In this document: positions 1 to 8,233 of the stretch, piece after piece
Layout of the letters: each line of letters opens with the position of its first letter
Numbering within the stretch: position 1 is the stretch's first letter
Source: Nocardioides pelophilus
GTDB lineage: Bacteria; Actinomycetota; Actinomycetes; Propionibacteriales; Nocardioidaceae
Length of the DNA stretch: 54,449 nt
Reading direction: 5' to 3'
Assembly (NCBI RefSeq): GCF_014180685.1
Contig: NZ_JACEHF010000010.1
Coordinates: 1 to 54,449, forward strand
The notes under the pieces: generated by a model
What the model was told of the DNA's origin: nothing
What the model saw: only the letters and a program-made list of their open reading frames with translations
Database searches by the model: none
Program-made: the position numbers and the translations under genes

Positions 1-1
1 G

Positions 2-1024
2 CTGCTCGCTCCCTGGTGGCTGCCCGCCGTGACCGAGGGCGCCGGCGGCGCCCTGTTCCTCGACGTCGGCCGCTGGCCGACCCCGGCCACCGACGGCCTC
101 GACGTCCTGGTCGGCCGGTTCGGGGACCTCGGCGCGCCTTGGTGGCTCGGCCTCGCGCTGCCCGTGCTCGCCGTGGCCGCGCTCATCCCGCGGTCCACCC
201 GGATCGGCGTGGTGCTGTGCTGGATCGTGGCCGCGGTGGCCGCCGTCGTCGCGGTGCCGCTCGGCCTGACCACGATCGACCTCGCGGGCGCCGCGACCCA
301 GCAGGCCGGTCTCGGCCCGGTCCTGCTCGTCCTCCACGGCGCCTGGGTGACCGCTGCCGTGCTCGGCGGCCTGGCGATCATGGAGCGCTCGGGCTCCCCG
401 CGCAGGCTCCAGCGGGTCGCCCAAGGGGGCGCCGCCGGACTCGCGCTGGCGGCGGCTGTGGTGCCGGTCGCCGGGCTGGTGTGGTTCGCGGTGTGGGGTG
501 GCGACGAGCTCCGGTCCGAGCCGGCCAGCGGGATTCCGGTCTACATGTCGCAGGAGGCGCAGCAGGCGCCGGAGCACGGCATTCTCGTCATCCGCGGCAC
601 CGTCGCGCGCGGCCTGACCTACGAGGTGGAGCGGGGCGAGGGACTGACCCTCGGCGAGGACGAGATCGCGGCCCTCACCGCCGAGGACCCCGCCGCGACC
701 GCGCTGGTCGAGGACCTGACCACGGCGCCGTCGCCGGAGGCCGTCGACGCCCTCACCGAGCGGGGGATCCGTTACGTCGTGCAGCCCGCGCCGTCCGACG
801 GTGCGGTCGCGACCCGCCTCGACGCGACCGCCGGCCTGGTGCGCGCGAGTGCCGAGGACCGCGCGACCCGCGCCTGGCTGGTGATCCGCGAGCCGGGAGC
901 CGACGCGGTCGAGGGACCGCGGTCGTGGCTGCGGGTCGTGCTCCTGGCGGTCCAGGCGATCGCGATCCCCGTGGTGGCCGTGCTCGCACTCCCGACGTTG
1001 CGCAGGGCGAGGAGCGAGGAATGA
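2..1024 (+). CDS. C-terminal part of a polytopic membrane protein, probably a GT2-family glycosyltransferase (partial)
   Basis: The reading frame is open from the window edge, so the N-terminal catalytic part is missing. The visible 340 residues contain several hydrophobic segments (around VLAVAALIP, VVLCWIVAAVAAVVAVPL, AWVTAAVLGGLAIM and ALAAAVVPVAGLVWFAVW). These are followed by a soluble domain and a last membrane helix near the C-terminus. A large membrane-embedded family 2 glycosyltransferase is commonly found upstream of the DUF5719/zincin/DUF3499/manB block in actinobacteria, and that is the basis for the name. No glycosyltransferase motif is visible in this fragment. The stop overlaps the next start as ATGA, so the two genes are probably translationally coupled. 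Confidence 0.6.
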   Translation: MLAPWWLPAVTEGAGGALFLDVGRWPTPATDGLDVLVGRFGDLGAPWWLGLALPVLAVAALIPRSTRIGVVLCWIVAAVAAVVAVPLGLTTIDLAGAATQQAGLGPVLLVLHGAWVTAAVLGGLAIMERSGSPRRLQRVAQGGAAGLALAAAVVPVAGLVWFAVWGGDELRSEPASGIPVYMSQEAQQAPEHGILVIRGTVARGLTYEVERGEGLTLGEDEIAALTAEDPAATALVEDLTTAPSPEAVDALTERGIRYVVQPAPSDGAVATRLDATAGLVRASAEDRATRAWLVIREPGADAVEGPRSWLRVVLLAVQAIAIPVVAVLALPTLRRARSEE

Positions 1025-2466
1025 GCGACCAGCAAGCCACCGGCCGACGGGCCGACCGGGCCGGGGCGACCGCGCCCGGCCGGCGCGGGATCGTGCGGCG
1101 CCGCAAGGTCGACGTCCTCGTCGTGCTCGGGATGGTGCTGCCGACCGTGGTCGTCACCGCGCTCGCGTTGACCGACGGCGACGACGCGCAGCCCTGGGCC
1201 GACGCGCCGCCGTCGGCCGCACGGCTCACCGACGCCTCCGTGGCGTGCGCCGCGGCGGCCAGCAGTACGGCGGGCGACGTGGTGGTCTCGCGGGTCCCGG
1301 GCATGAAGGGCGGGCCGGTCGACGTACGGATCGCCGACGGCAGCGCCGTGCGGCTCGGCGACCCGGACCAGGTCGACGTCCGGTCGGGTGAGCTCGCGTC
1401 GGTCCGCACCGAGGGCGACGTCGTCGTCACCGGCGAGGACACCGCCGCGCCCGGCCTGGTGGCCGGTCGGACGGGTGAGGCGCGCGCGGCGGCCGAGTGT
1501 CGTTCGCCGGCCTTCGACGAGTGGTACGTCGGGATCGGCGCGGCGGCGAGGCAGTCGTCGACGATCGAGCTGGTCAACCCCGACGCGGGCCCGGCGATCG
1601 TCGAGATCGCCCTCTACGGCCACCCCGGCCTGATCGAGGAGAAGGAGCTGCACGGCATCCGGGTCCCCGGTCGCCAGGTGATGCGGCTCGACCTGTCGCA
1701 GGTCACCCCGCGGCGGGGCACCCTCGCCGCCCACGTGAGCGTGGTGCGCGGTCGCGTGATCACGACCGTGCGGCACACCTACGACCCGCTCGGCCGGGGC
1801 ACCCCGCGGATCGACTTCCTGCCGGCCCAGGCCGAGCCGGCCGCCGAGAACCTCCTGCTCGGGGTGCCCGAGGACGGCGACGGGACGGTGCACCTGTTCA
1901 ACCCGGGTGAGGACGAGGTCCGGGCGACCGTGCGGGTGGTCTCCGACAAGGCGACCTTCACCCCCGCCGGCCTCGACGACGTGGTGGTCCCCGGCGGCAC
2001 CGTGCGCCAGGTGCCGCTGAGCGACGTGCTGACCAGGGCGGCCGGCGACGGCGCCCTCGGGCTCCAGGTGGTGTCGGCCGAGCCGCTGGTCGCCTCGGTG
2101 CGCCTGCTCGGCGACGACCTCGGCCTGGTCGCCCCCGCGACGGCGATCGACCAGGACCGTCCGACCACCTCGGTCGTGCCGGCGGGTCCGAAGGCGCTGG
2201 TGCTGGCCGGTGCGGACGGCGCGGGCGTGGTGCGGGTGACCGCGATCGACGCCCGCGGCCGGGTGCTGCTCGACGAGAAGCGGGTCGAGGTCGGGGCCGA
2301 TCGCGGCCACCGCGTCCCGCTGCCCGACGCGGCGGTGCTGGTGACGGTCGAGGCGACCAACACGCCGATCGCCGGCACGGTGATGCTCACCGGCGACCGG
2401 ATCGGCGTGCTGCGGCTGCGCGCCGCCGAGGTCGACGCCGAGGTCCCCGTCGTCCGGCCCTACTAG
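1021..2466 (+). CDS. DUF5719 family membrane-anchored protein
   Basis: 481 residues. An Arg-rich cytoplasmic N-terminus (about residues 1-37) leads into one membrane helix (VDVLVVLGMVLPTVVVTALAL). A long extracytoplasmic region of repeated beta-rich segments follows, for example SSTIELVNPDAGPAIVEI and DGTVHLFNPGEDEVRATV. This matches the DUF5719 family, which sits next to the large glycosyltransferase in actinobacteria; its function is unknown. The ATG overlaps the upstream stop (ATGA). The gene is convergent with the next one, and tandem imperfect hairpins lie between them. Confidence 0.75.
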   Translation: MSDQQATGRRADRAGATAPGRRGIVRRRKVDVLVVLGMVLPTVVVTALALTDGDDAQPWADAPPSAARLTDASVACAAAASSTAGDVVVSRVPGMKGGPVDVRIADGSAVRLGDPDQVDVRSGELASVRTEGDVVVTGEDTAAPGLVAGRTGEARAAAECRSPAFDEWYVGIGAAARQSSTIELVNPDAGPAIVEIALYGHPGLIEEKELHGIRVPGRQVMRLDLSQVTPRRGTLAAHVSVVRGRVITTVRHTYDPLGRGTPRIDFLPAQAEPAAENLLLGVPEDGDGTVHLFNPGEDEVRATVRVVSDKATFTPAGLDDVVVPGGTVRQVPLSDVLTRAAGDGALGLQVVSAEPLVASVRLLGDDLGLVAPATAIDQDRPTTSVVPAGPKALVLAGADGAGVVRVTAIDARGRVLLDEKRVEVGADRGHRVPLPDAAVLVTVEATNTPIAGTVMLTGDRIGVLRLRAAEVDAEVPVVRPY

Positions 2467-2570
2467 CCGACCCGGCTCGAACTCCGCCCGCAATCGTGCC
2501 GACCCGGCTCCAAGTTCGCGACGGCTCGGCGGGTTGGGGGACTGAGTTCGCGGACGGCTCGACGGGTTGG
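2466..2570. terminator. Tandem imperfect inverted repeats between convergent genes
   Basis: GCCGACCCGGCTC occurs at 2466-2478 and 2498-2510. The roughly complementary GACGGCTCGGCGGGTTGG and GACGGCTCGACGGGTTGG lie at 2520-2537 and 2553-2570. CCGACCCG can pair with CGGGTTGG (8 bp, one G-T). The block fills the space between two convergent genes and may act as a bidirectional terminator; there is no T-run. GACGGCTCGACGGGT recurs at 42650-42664, just after the cupin gene. Confidence 0.45.
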
Positions 2571-3014
2571 TCAGTCCTCCGGGTAGCGGGGGTCGACCTC
2601 GGAGGGGGAGAGGCCCAGCAGCTCGGCGACCTGCTCGACGACGACGGTGAGGACGATCGCCTCGAGGTCGGCGCGATCCGTGGCCCGGTGCTCGAGGGGT
2701 CGGCGGAAGAGGACCAGCCGGGTGGGCGTGGCGCCGGATCCGCGCACCAGGGAGGAGAGCGGCACCGTCCCCGACTCCCAGTCGTCGGGCAGCTGAGGGG
2801 TGTCCTCGACGGCGTACTCGACCAGGCCGAGCCGGTCCGACCACCGTTCGTCGACGGCGGTCACGATGTCGAGCACCAGCCGGTCGAACGCCTCGCGCCG
2901 GGTCCAGGGCCGGGGCGGCCGCCCTGCCGAGACGTGGCCCAGGGCGGCGGGGCCGCGGAGGCCGCGACCGCGGCGGTCGCGCCCCGAGCGTCGTACCGGT
3001 CCGGTGTCCTCCAC
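2571..3014 (-). CDS. Metallopeptidase-like (zincin/DUF1025) protein with degenerate catalytic motif
   Basis: 147 residues. A basic Arg/Gly-rich N-terminus (RRSGRDRRGRGLRGP) precedes the zincin_1 (PF06262-type) domain with RREAFDRLVLDIV, FAVEDxP-like VEYAVEDTP and LVLFRRPLEHRATDRADL. At the position of the HExxH zinc site the protein reads VVVEQVAELLG, so catalytic zinc binding is doubtful. The GTG start at 3014 fits a leaderless transcript: a TAGGCT -10 (minus strand, 3028-3023) lies 8 bases upstream. The gene is divergent from DUF3499, 51 bases away. Confidence 0.7.
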   Translation of the reverse strand: MEDTGPVRRSGRDRRGRGLRGPAALGHVSAGRPPRPWTRREAFDRLVLDIVTAVDERWSDRLGLVEYAVEDTPQLPDDWESGTVPLSSLVRGSGATPTRLVLFRRPLEHRATDRADLEAIVLTVVVEQVAELLGLSPSEVDPRYPED

Positions 3015-3022
3015 GAGCCGCG

Positions 3023-3058
3023 AGCCTATCCGGCGTGCCGCCTCGCAGGGGGTACCGT
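3023..3058. promoter_or_regulatory. Divergent -10 elements for the zincin and DUF3499 genes
   Basis: On the minus strand TAGGCT (3028-3023) precedes GTG 3014 by 8 bases. On the plus strand TACCGT (3053-3058) precedes GTG 3066 by 7 bases. Neither gene has a convincing Shine-Dalgarno sequence, so both mRNAs are predicted to start at or near the start codon. Confidence 0.5.
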
Positions 3059-3065
3059 CTGCCGC

Positions 3066-3434
3066 GTGAGTCTCGCCCGGCGCTGTTCGCGCACCGCCTG
3101 CGCCCGCCCGGCGGTCGCAACGCTCACCTATGTCTACGCGGACAAGACCGCGGTGCTCGGACCGCTGGCCACCTTCGCCGAGCCGCACGCCTACGACCTC
3201 TGCTCCTTCCACAGCGAACGGCTCTCGGCGCCCCGCGGGTGGGAGGTGCTGCGGCTCGCCCTCGACCAGACCCTCCCGGGCCCGACCGAGGACGACCTGC
3301 TCGCGCTGGCCGACGCGGTTCGCGAGGCCGGGCGTCCGGTCTCGCCGGCCCAGAACCCCGCCCAGAGCCCGGCCCGCGAGACCGGTCGCGAGGTGGCGCG
3401 CCGCGGCCACCTGCGGATGCTCACCAACGATTGA
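3066..3434 (+). CDS. DUF3499 family protein
   Basis: 122 residues starting at GTG. The N-terminal signature RRCSRTACARPAVATLTYVYADKTAVLGPLA, read in pieces, is typical of DUF3499: CSRTAC is a possible metal-binding pair and is joined by C and H in YDLCSFHSERL. The family is actinobacterial, of unknown function, and regularly lies just upstream of the phosphomannomutase gene. The C-terminus is a low-complexity tail rich in Pro, Gln and Arg. The start is chosen because TACCGT lies 7 bases upstream and the conserved family N-terminus begins there. Confidence 0.8.
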   Translation: MSLARRCSRTACARPAVATLTYVYADKTAVLGPLATFAEPHAYDLCSFHSERLSAPRGWEVLRLALDQTLPGPTEDDLLALADAVREAGRPVSPAQNPAQSPARETGREVARRGHLRMLTND

Positions 3435-3466
3435 GGGCGACCCCCGTCGCGCCGGGAGGCGTGCAC

Positions 3467-3472
3467 TAGGGT
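3467..3472 (+). promoter_or_regulatory. -10 element TAGGGT for manB
   Basis: TAGGGT ends 7 bases before ATG 3480. There is no Shine-Dalgarno sequence in between, so a leaderless mRNA is predicted. Confidence 0.55.
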
Positions 3473-3479
3473 CGCGCTT

Positions 3480-4850
3480 ATGTCGACGACCTCGCCCGAC
3501 AACGTCAACGCGGTCTTCAAGGCCTACGACGTCCGCGGGACCGTCCCCGACCAGCTCGACGAGGACTTCGCCCGGGCGACCGGACAGGCGTACGTCGAGG
3601 TGCTCGGCGTGACGTCGATGGTGATCGGCTACGACATGCGCCCCAGCTCGCCCGGCCTCGCCGGCGCGTTCGCCGACGGCGCCACCAGCGCCGGCGCCGA
3701 CGTCACGATGATCGGTCTCGCATCCACCGACCAGCTCTACTTCGCCTCGGGGCACCTCGGCCTTCCGGGCGCGATGTTCACGGCGAGCCACAACCCGGCG
3801 CAGTACAACGGGATCAAGATGTGCCGCGCCCACGCGCAGCCGGTCGGGCTCGACACCGGCCTCGCCGACATCCGCGACCTGGTCGCGAAGGGCTCGCCGC
3901 CGGCGACGGCGCGCACCGGCTCGATCTCCAGCCACGACGTGCTCCACGCGTACGCCGCGCACCTCCTCTCCCTGGCGCCGGTCGCCGGCCGCAAGCTGAA
4001 GGTCGTCGTCGACGCGGGCAACGGCATGGCCGGTCACACCGCACCGGCGGTCTTCGACCGGCTGGCCGAGCAGGTCGAGCTGGTCCCGATGTACTTCGAG
4101 CTCGACGGCACCTTCCCCAACCACGAGGCGAACCCGATCGACGAGGCCAACCTGGTCGACCTGCAGCAGCGGGTGCTGGCCGAGCGGGCCGACATCGGCC
4201 TGGCCTTCGACGGTGACGCCGACCGGTGCTTCCTGGTCGACGAGCGCGGCCGGGCCGTGCCGCCGTCCACGCTGACCGCGCTGATCGCGGCGCGCGAGCT
4301 GGCCAAGGAGCCGGGCGCGACCATCATCTACAACCTGATCACCAGCCGCGCCGTCCCCGAGATCGTCGCCGAGCTCGGCGGCAAGCCGATCCGCACCCGG
4401 GTCGGCCACTCGTTCATCAAGGCGACCATGGCCGAGACCGACGCGATCTTCGGCGGCGAGCACAGCGGCCACTTCTACTTCCGCGACTTCTGGCGCGCCG
4501 ACTCCGGGATGCTGGCCGCGCTGCACACACTGGCGTCGCTGGCCGAGACCGACAAGCCGCTGTCGGTGCTGCTCGAGGAGTACGAGCGCTACCCGATGAG
4601 CGGCGAGATCAACTCCGAGGTCGCCGACCAGCAGGCCGTGCTCGCCGAGCTGGAGGCGACGTACGCCGGGCGCGACGACGTCGAGGTCGACCACCTCGAC
4701 GGTCTCAGCGTGACCGCCGATGACTGGGCGTTCAACGTGCGCGCCTCCAACACCGAGCCGCTGCTCAGGCTCAATGCCGAAGGGAAGGACTCCACGACCA
4801 TGGCTGGGATCCGCGACGAGGTGCTCTCGATCATCAGGAGCGGGCGATGA
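3480..4850 (+). CDS. manB: Phosphomannomutase/phosphoglucomutase
   Basis: 456 residues, normal length for the alpha-D-phosphohexomutase family. The enzyme interconverts mannose-6-P and mannose-1-P (and probably glucose phosphates) for GDP-mannose and envelope glycan synthesis. Visible motifs are N-terminal FKAYDVRG, the phosphoserine loop TASHNP (Ser103), the metal loop DGDADRC, the sugar-binding loop GEHSGHFYF and the C-terminal phosphate loop RASNTEPLLR. All four functional loops are intact. It starts an apparent operon: the stop overlaps the Trm112-like gene (ATGA) and the SIS gene follows. Confidence 0.93.
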   Translation: MSTTSPDNVNAVFKAYDVRGTVPDQLDEDFARATGQAYVEVLGVTSMVIGYDMRPSSPGLAGAFADGATSAGADVTMIGLASTDQLYFASGHLGLPGAMFTASHNPAQYNGIKMCRAHAQPVGLDTGLADIRDLVAKGSPPATARTGSISSHDVLHAYAAHLLSLAPVAGRKLKVVVDAGNGMAGHTAPAVFDRLAEQVELVPMYFELDGTFPNHEANPIDEANLVDLQQRVLAERADIGLAFDGDADRCFLVDERGRAVPPSTLTALIAARELAKEPGATIIYNLITSRAVPEIVAELGGKPIRTRVGHSFIKATMAETDAIFGGEHSGHFYFRDFWRADSGMLAALHTLASLAETDKPLSVLLEEYERYPMSGEINSEVADQQAVLAELEATYAGRDDVEVDHLDGLSVTADDWAFNVRASNTEPLLRLNAEGKDSTTMAGIRDEVLSIIRSGR

Positions 4851-5053
4851 CCGCCGGCGACGGCAGCGCCGGACTGGCGCCCGAGCTGCTCGCGATCATC
4901 GTCTGCCCGGCCTGCCACGGCGAGCTCGCGTTCGTCGAGGCCGGAGAGTCCGCAGCGCAGCCCGAGCTGGTGTGCCAGGGGTGCGGCCTCGCCTACCCCG
5001 TGCGCGACGGCATCCCGGTGCTCCTCGTGGACGAGGCCCGCTCCACCCGCTGA
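4847..5053 (+). CDS. Trm112-like zinc-ribbon protein
   Basis: 68 residues. CPACHGEL and CQGCGLAYPVRDGIPVLL form the C-x2-C...C-x2-C zinc ribbon and the hydrophobic C-terminal strand typical of the Trm112/UPF0434 family. In other organisms this family activates methyltransferases. Its partner here is unknown. It overlaps manB by four bases (ATGA), and the SIS protein follows 37 bases later, so it is co-transcribed with sugar-phosphate genes, as in many actinobacteria. Confidence 0.85.
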   Translation: MTAGDGSAGLAPELLAIIVCPACHGELAFVEAGESAAQPELVCQGCGLAYPVRDGIPVLLVDEARSTR

Positions 5054-5090
5054 CGACGAGCCAGACCGAGCTGACAAGAGGGCGTTTCCG

Positions 5091-6116
5091 ATGACCTGGT
5101 TCGACGAGTCCCGCCTCGACGACGAGATCGCGCTCGGCAGCGCCGACCTGCGGCTGCGGACGCTCGCCGAGTCGGGTGCGCGGGTGCGCCGCGAGGCGGG
5201 GGCTGCGTCGGCCGCGATCGCGGAGGCCGTGGCCCGGGCGTCGGACGCCCGGCCTCGGGCGGTCATCGCCGCCGGCCCCGACTCGCGGCTGCTCCGGGCG
5301 GTGCTCGAGCCGTGGTGCCCGGTGCCGTTCGTGGCCTGGCCGTCGGCAGGTCTCCCCGGCTGGACCGGGAGTCTCGACCTGGTGGTGGTGCTCGCCCCCG
5401 ACGGCTCCGACTCCGGCACCGCGTCCGCCGTCGCCGAGGCCGCTCGCCGCGGCTGCCAGGTGGTGGTGGCGTGCCCCGAGGAGTCGAGCGTCGCCCAGCA
5501 CGCCGCCGGCCGGTGGACCACGATCCTGCCGACCAGCACAGGTGACCAGCTCGCGACCGCGGTCGTGATGCTGTCGTTCCTGCACCAGGTCGACGTCGGC
5601 CCGCCGTCCGACCCGGACGCCGTCGCCGAGGCGCTCGACGACGTGGCCATCGCCTGCTCGCCGCAGCGCGACATCTCGATCAACCCCGCCAAGATGCTGG
5701 CGATCGCGCTCGCGGACGCCTCACCCGTGGTGTGGGGCGGATCGGTGCTCGCGGCGCGGGCCGCTCGTCGGGTGGCCGAGTCGATCCGGCGTACCTCGGG
5801 GCGGACCGCGGTCGCCGGTGACGCGGAGCACCTGCTGCCCGTGATCGAGGCCGCCCGGCCGCGCAACGTCTTCGCCGACCCGTACGCCGAGGACAGCGGC
5901 CAGCGCCGCCCGGTGCTGATCGTGCTGGATGACGGTGCCGAGGACCCCGCGATCCGCGAGCAGCGTGGTCGCCTCGAAGATGCAGCCGACGCCCGCGGGG
6001 TGCGGGTCGAGACGGTGACGACCGAGGCCGACGGCGAGGTGGCGAGGTACGCCTCGCTGCTGCTCAACGGGACCTACACGGCGGAGTACCTCCGCCTCGG
6101 CCTCGTCGAGGATTGA
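5091..6116 (+). CDS. SIS-domain protein, phosphoglucose/phosphomannose isomerase-like
   Basis: 341 residues. An N-terminal SIS-like half (residues about 25-150, with AVIAAGPDSRLLRAVLEPW and VVVLAPDGSDSGTASAVAEAARRG) is followed by a C-terminal half resembling the bifunctional PGI/PMI family (SPVVWGGSVLAARAARRVAESI). Its place after manB and Trm112 is where actinobacteria carry such a protein, usually followed by manA. No manA follows here. AGAGGG upstream of ATG 5091 is a plausible ribosome site. Catalytic activity is inferred, not shown. Confidence 0.75.
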   Translation: MTWFDESRLDDEIALGSADLRLRTLAESGARVRREAGAASAAIAEAVARASDARPRAVIAAGPDSRLLRAVLEPWCPVPFVAWPSAGLPGWTGSLDLVVVLAPDGSDSGTASAVAEAARRGCQVVVACPEESSVAQHAAGRWTTILPTSTGDQLATAVVMLSFLHQVDVGPPSDPDAVAEALDDVAIACSPQRDISINPAKMLAIALADASPVVWGGSVLAARAARRVAESIRRTSGRTAVAGDAEHLLPVIEAARPRNVFADPYAEDSGQRRPVLIVLDDGAEDPAIREQRGRLEDAADARGVRVETVTTEADGEVARYASLLLNGTYTAEYLRLGLVED

Positions 6117-6124
6117 CAGACAAA

Positions 6125-6154
6125 TTGGCTGGGTCTGCGCGGAACGGGTACCAA
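6125..6154 (+). promoter_or_regulatory. Putative promoter of the acyltransferase gene
   Basis: TTGGCT (6125-6130) and TACCAA (6149-6154) are separated by 18 bases. The -10 lies 7 bases before ATG 6162. AAGGAGG also precedes the ATG, but with unusually short spacing, so leaderless and SD-led starts are both possible. Confidence 0.4.
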
Positions 6155-6161
6155 GGAGGCG

Positions 6162-7250
6162 ATGTCCTCACAACGGATCGCTCGGGACCCGTGGCTCGAC
6201 AACGCCAAGATGGCGCTCGTGACGCTGGTCGTCATCGGCCACGCCTGGGCGCTGCTGCCGGCTGACGGGCTGGTCGGCCACGTCTACGACTTCCTGTACG
6301 CGTGGCACATGCCGGCCTTCGTGTTCGTGACCGGCTACCTGTCCCGCACCTTCGAGTACACGCGGGAGCGGCTGTGGAACCTGCTGCGCACGGTTGCGGT
6401 CCCCTACGTCATCTTCGAGTGCCTGATGGCCTTCTTCCGCCTCCACTTCGGCGGCGAGCGGCTCCAGGACCTGTTCACCGACCCGCACTGGCCGCTGTGG
6501 TTCCTGACCGCCCTCATCTGCTGGCGGCTGTCGACCCCGCTCTTCCGCGCGCTGCCGGTCGGTGTCGCGGCGGTGGCCGCGGTCCTGCTCTGCGTGGCCT
6601 CGGGCATGGTCGACGGCGACACGGCCGACATCCTCGACCTGACCCGGATGCTCGGCCTGATCCCCTTCTTCGTGCTCGGCGTGCACACCACCCCTGACCG
6701 GCTGGAGCTGCTGCGCCGGCCCGGTGCCCGCTGGGCGGCGGCCGGCACCCTCGTCGGGATCTGGTTCCTCGCCGCGCGCACCGACGAGCTGGCCGGCACC
6801 CACTGGCTCTACTACGCGACGCCGTACGCCGACCTCGGTGCCTCGGACGTCCGGGGTGCCGTCACCCGCCTCGCCCTGCTCGTGGTCGGCGTCGCCGGCA
6901 CCTTCGCCTTCCTCGCCCTGGTCCCGCGGGTGGGCGGTTGGTTCGCCCGGATGGGCGCGGCCACCCTGATCGTCTACCTGTTCCACGGCTTCGTCGTCCG
7001 CGGCATGGAGTACGCCGGCTACACCGACTGGGCGGTCGCCCACCCCGTCCTCGCCCCGCCGGTCACGCTGATCGGGGCCGCGCTCCTCGCCCTCGCCCTG
7101 GCCGCCCCGCCGATCTCCCGCCGGCTCGCCCCGCTGGTCGACCCGCTCGGCCACGCCGAGCAGGAGGTGAAGCAGGCGGTGGAGCTGAACGCGGTGGCGC
7201 AAGACCCCGGTAACCTTCCGCCCATGCGGACACAGATGGTCGTGCGGTGA
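6162..7250 (+). CDS. Acyltransferase 3 family membrane protein (fucose 4-O-acetylase-like)
   Basis: 362 residues. The N-terminal RDPWLDNAKMALVTLVVIGHAW matches the acyltransferase-3 start, with the conserved His in helix 1. AWHMPAFVFVTGYLSR follows, and there are about ten membrane helices in all. Members O-acylate surface sugars; the substrate is unknown. It sits between the SIS gene and DUF808, where manA is often found, so it looks like an accessory insertion. The last eight codons (MRTQMVVR) are preceded by their own TAACCT hexamer, and the stop overlaps the DUF808 start (GTGA). Confidence 0.8.
   Translation: MSSQRIARDPWLDNAKMALVTLVVIGHAWALLPADGLVGHVYDFLYAWHMPAFVFVTGYLSRTFEYTRERLWNLLRTVAVPYVIFECLMAFFRLHFGGERLQDLFTDPHWPLWFLTALICWRLSTPLFRALPVGVAAVAAVLLCVASGMVDGDTADILDLTRMLGLIPFFVLGVHTTPDRLELLRRPGARWAAAGTLVGIWFLAARTDELAGTHWLYYATPYADLGASDVRGAVTRLALLVVGVAGTFAFLALVPRVGGWFARMGAATLIVYLFHGFVVRGMEYAGYTDWAVAHPVLAPPVTLIGAALLALALAAPPISRRLAPLVDPLGHAEQEVKQAVELNAVAQDPGNLPPMRTQMVVR
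7211..7250 (+). promoter_or_regulatory. Internal -10 and possible leaderless 8-codon leader before DUF808
   Basis: TAACCT (7211-7216) is followed after 7 bases by an in-frame ATG (7224) inside the acyltransferase gene. Reading from it gives MRTQMVVR and a stop that overlaps the DUF808 GTG. A leaderless internal transcript could translate this mini-ORF and pass ribosomes to DUF808, which has no Shine-Dalgarno sequence of its own. Confidence 0.35.
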
Positions 7251-8197
7251 GCGCGGGTCTCTTCGGGCTTCTCGACGACGTTGCAGCGATCGCGAAGCTG
7301 GCTGCGGCCTCCGTCGACGACGTCGGCGCGGCGGCCGGGCGGGCGACCACGAAGGCAGCAGGGGTCGTCGTCGACGACACGGCGGTGACACCCCAGTACG
7401 TCCACGGTCTCGCCGCCGACCGCGAGCTGCCGATCGTCAAGCGGATCGCGTTCGGCTCGATCCGCAACAAGCTGGTCTTCATCATCCCGGTCGCACTGCT
7501 GCTCAGCCAGTTCCTCCCCGACGCCCTCCCGATCATCCTGATGATCGGTGGCACCTACCTCGCGTTCGAGGGAGCCGAGAAGGTGTGGGAGCGGTTCTCG
7601 CACCACGACGACCACGTCGGCGACCTCCCGTCGCCCAGCGTCGAGGTGGGGCCGGAAGCGGAGAAGAAGATGATCGCGGGCGCGGTCCGCACCGACCTGA
7701 TCCTGTCGGCCGAGATCATGGTGATCGCGCTCGACGAGGTGATCGACGAGGGGTTCTGGGCCCGGCTCGCGATCCTCGTCGTGGTGGCGTTCGTCATCAC
7801 GATCGCCGTCTACGGCGTGGTCGCGCTCATCGTGAAGATGGACGACGCCGGTCTGCTGCTCACCCAGCGACAGTCGTCGTTCGCCCAGCGCTTCGGTCAC
7901 GGGCTGGTCTCCGCGATGCCCAGGCTGCTCGCGGTGATCTCGCTCGTCGGCACCGTCGCCATGCTCTGGGTCGGCGGCCACATCCTGCTGGTCAACGTGC
8001 ACGAGGTCGGCTGGTGGGACGCGCCGTACGAGCTCGTCCACGACCTCGAGCACAAGGTCGAGGAGGCCACCGGCGCCCTCGGCAGTGCGCTCGCCTGGAC
8101 CACGAACACGGCGATCTCGGCCGTGATCGGTCTGGTCGTCGGCGCGGTGGTGGTCGTGGTCATGCACCTGCTGCCGCGGCGCGGCGCCGGCCACTAG
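7247..8197 (+). CDS. DUF808 family inner-membrane protein (YedI-like)
   Basis: 316 residues. The N-terminus SAGLFGLLDDVAAIAKLAAASVDDV and the segment KAAGVVVDDTAVTPQYVHGL are hallmarks of DUF808 (E. coli YedI type). Membrane segments occur near 75-105, 145-185, 200-230 and 285-310. The family is of unknown function. The GTG start overlaps the acyltransferase stop (GTGA) and agrees with the conserved family N-terminus. Confidence 0.85.
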   Translation: MSAGLFGLLDDVAAIAKLAAASVDDVGAAAGRATTKAAGVVVDDTAVTPQYVHGLAADRELPIVKRIAFGSIRNKLVFIIPVALLLSQFLPDALPIILMIGGTYLAFEGAEKVWERFSHHDDHVGDLPSPSVEVGPEAEKKMIAGAVRTDLILSAEIMVIALDEVIDEGFWARLAILVVVAFVITIAVYGVVALIVKMDDAGLLLTQRQSSFAQRFGHGLVSAMPRLLAVISLVGTVAMLWVGGHILLVNVHEVGWWDAPYELVHDLEHKVEEATGALGSALAWTTNTAISAVIGLVVGAVVVVVMHLLPRRGAGH

Positions 8198-8233
8198 TTC
8201 CACCGGGATTCCTCGGGGGTCCCACCCCGCTTG

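Noticed and set aside
16..1020. Long Arg-rich open frame in another phase of the first kilobase
   Set aside because: It is a shadow of the membrane-protein frame; the real DUF5719 begins at 1021, where family homology and the membrane helix start.
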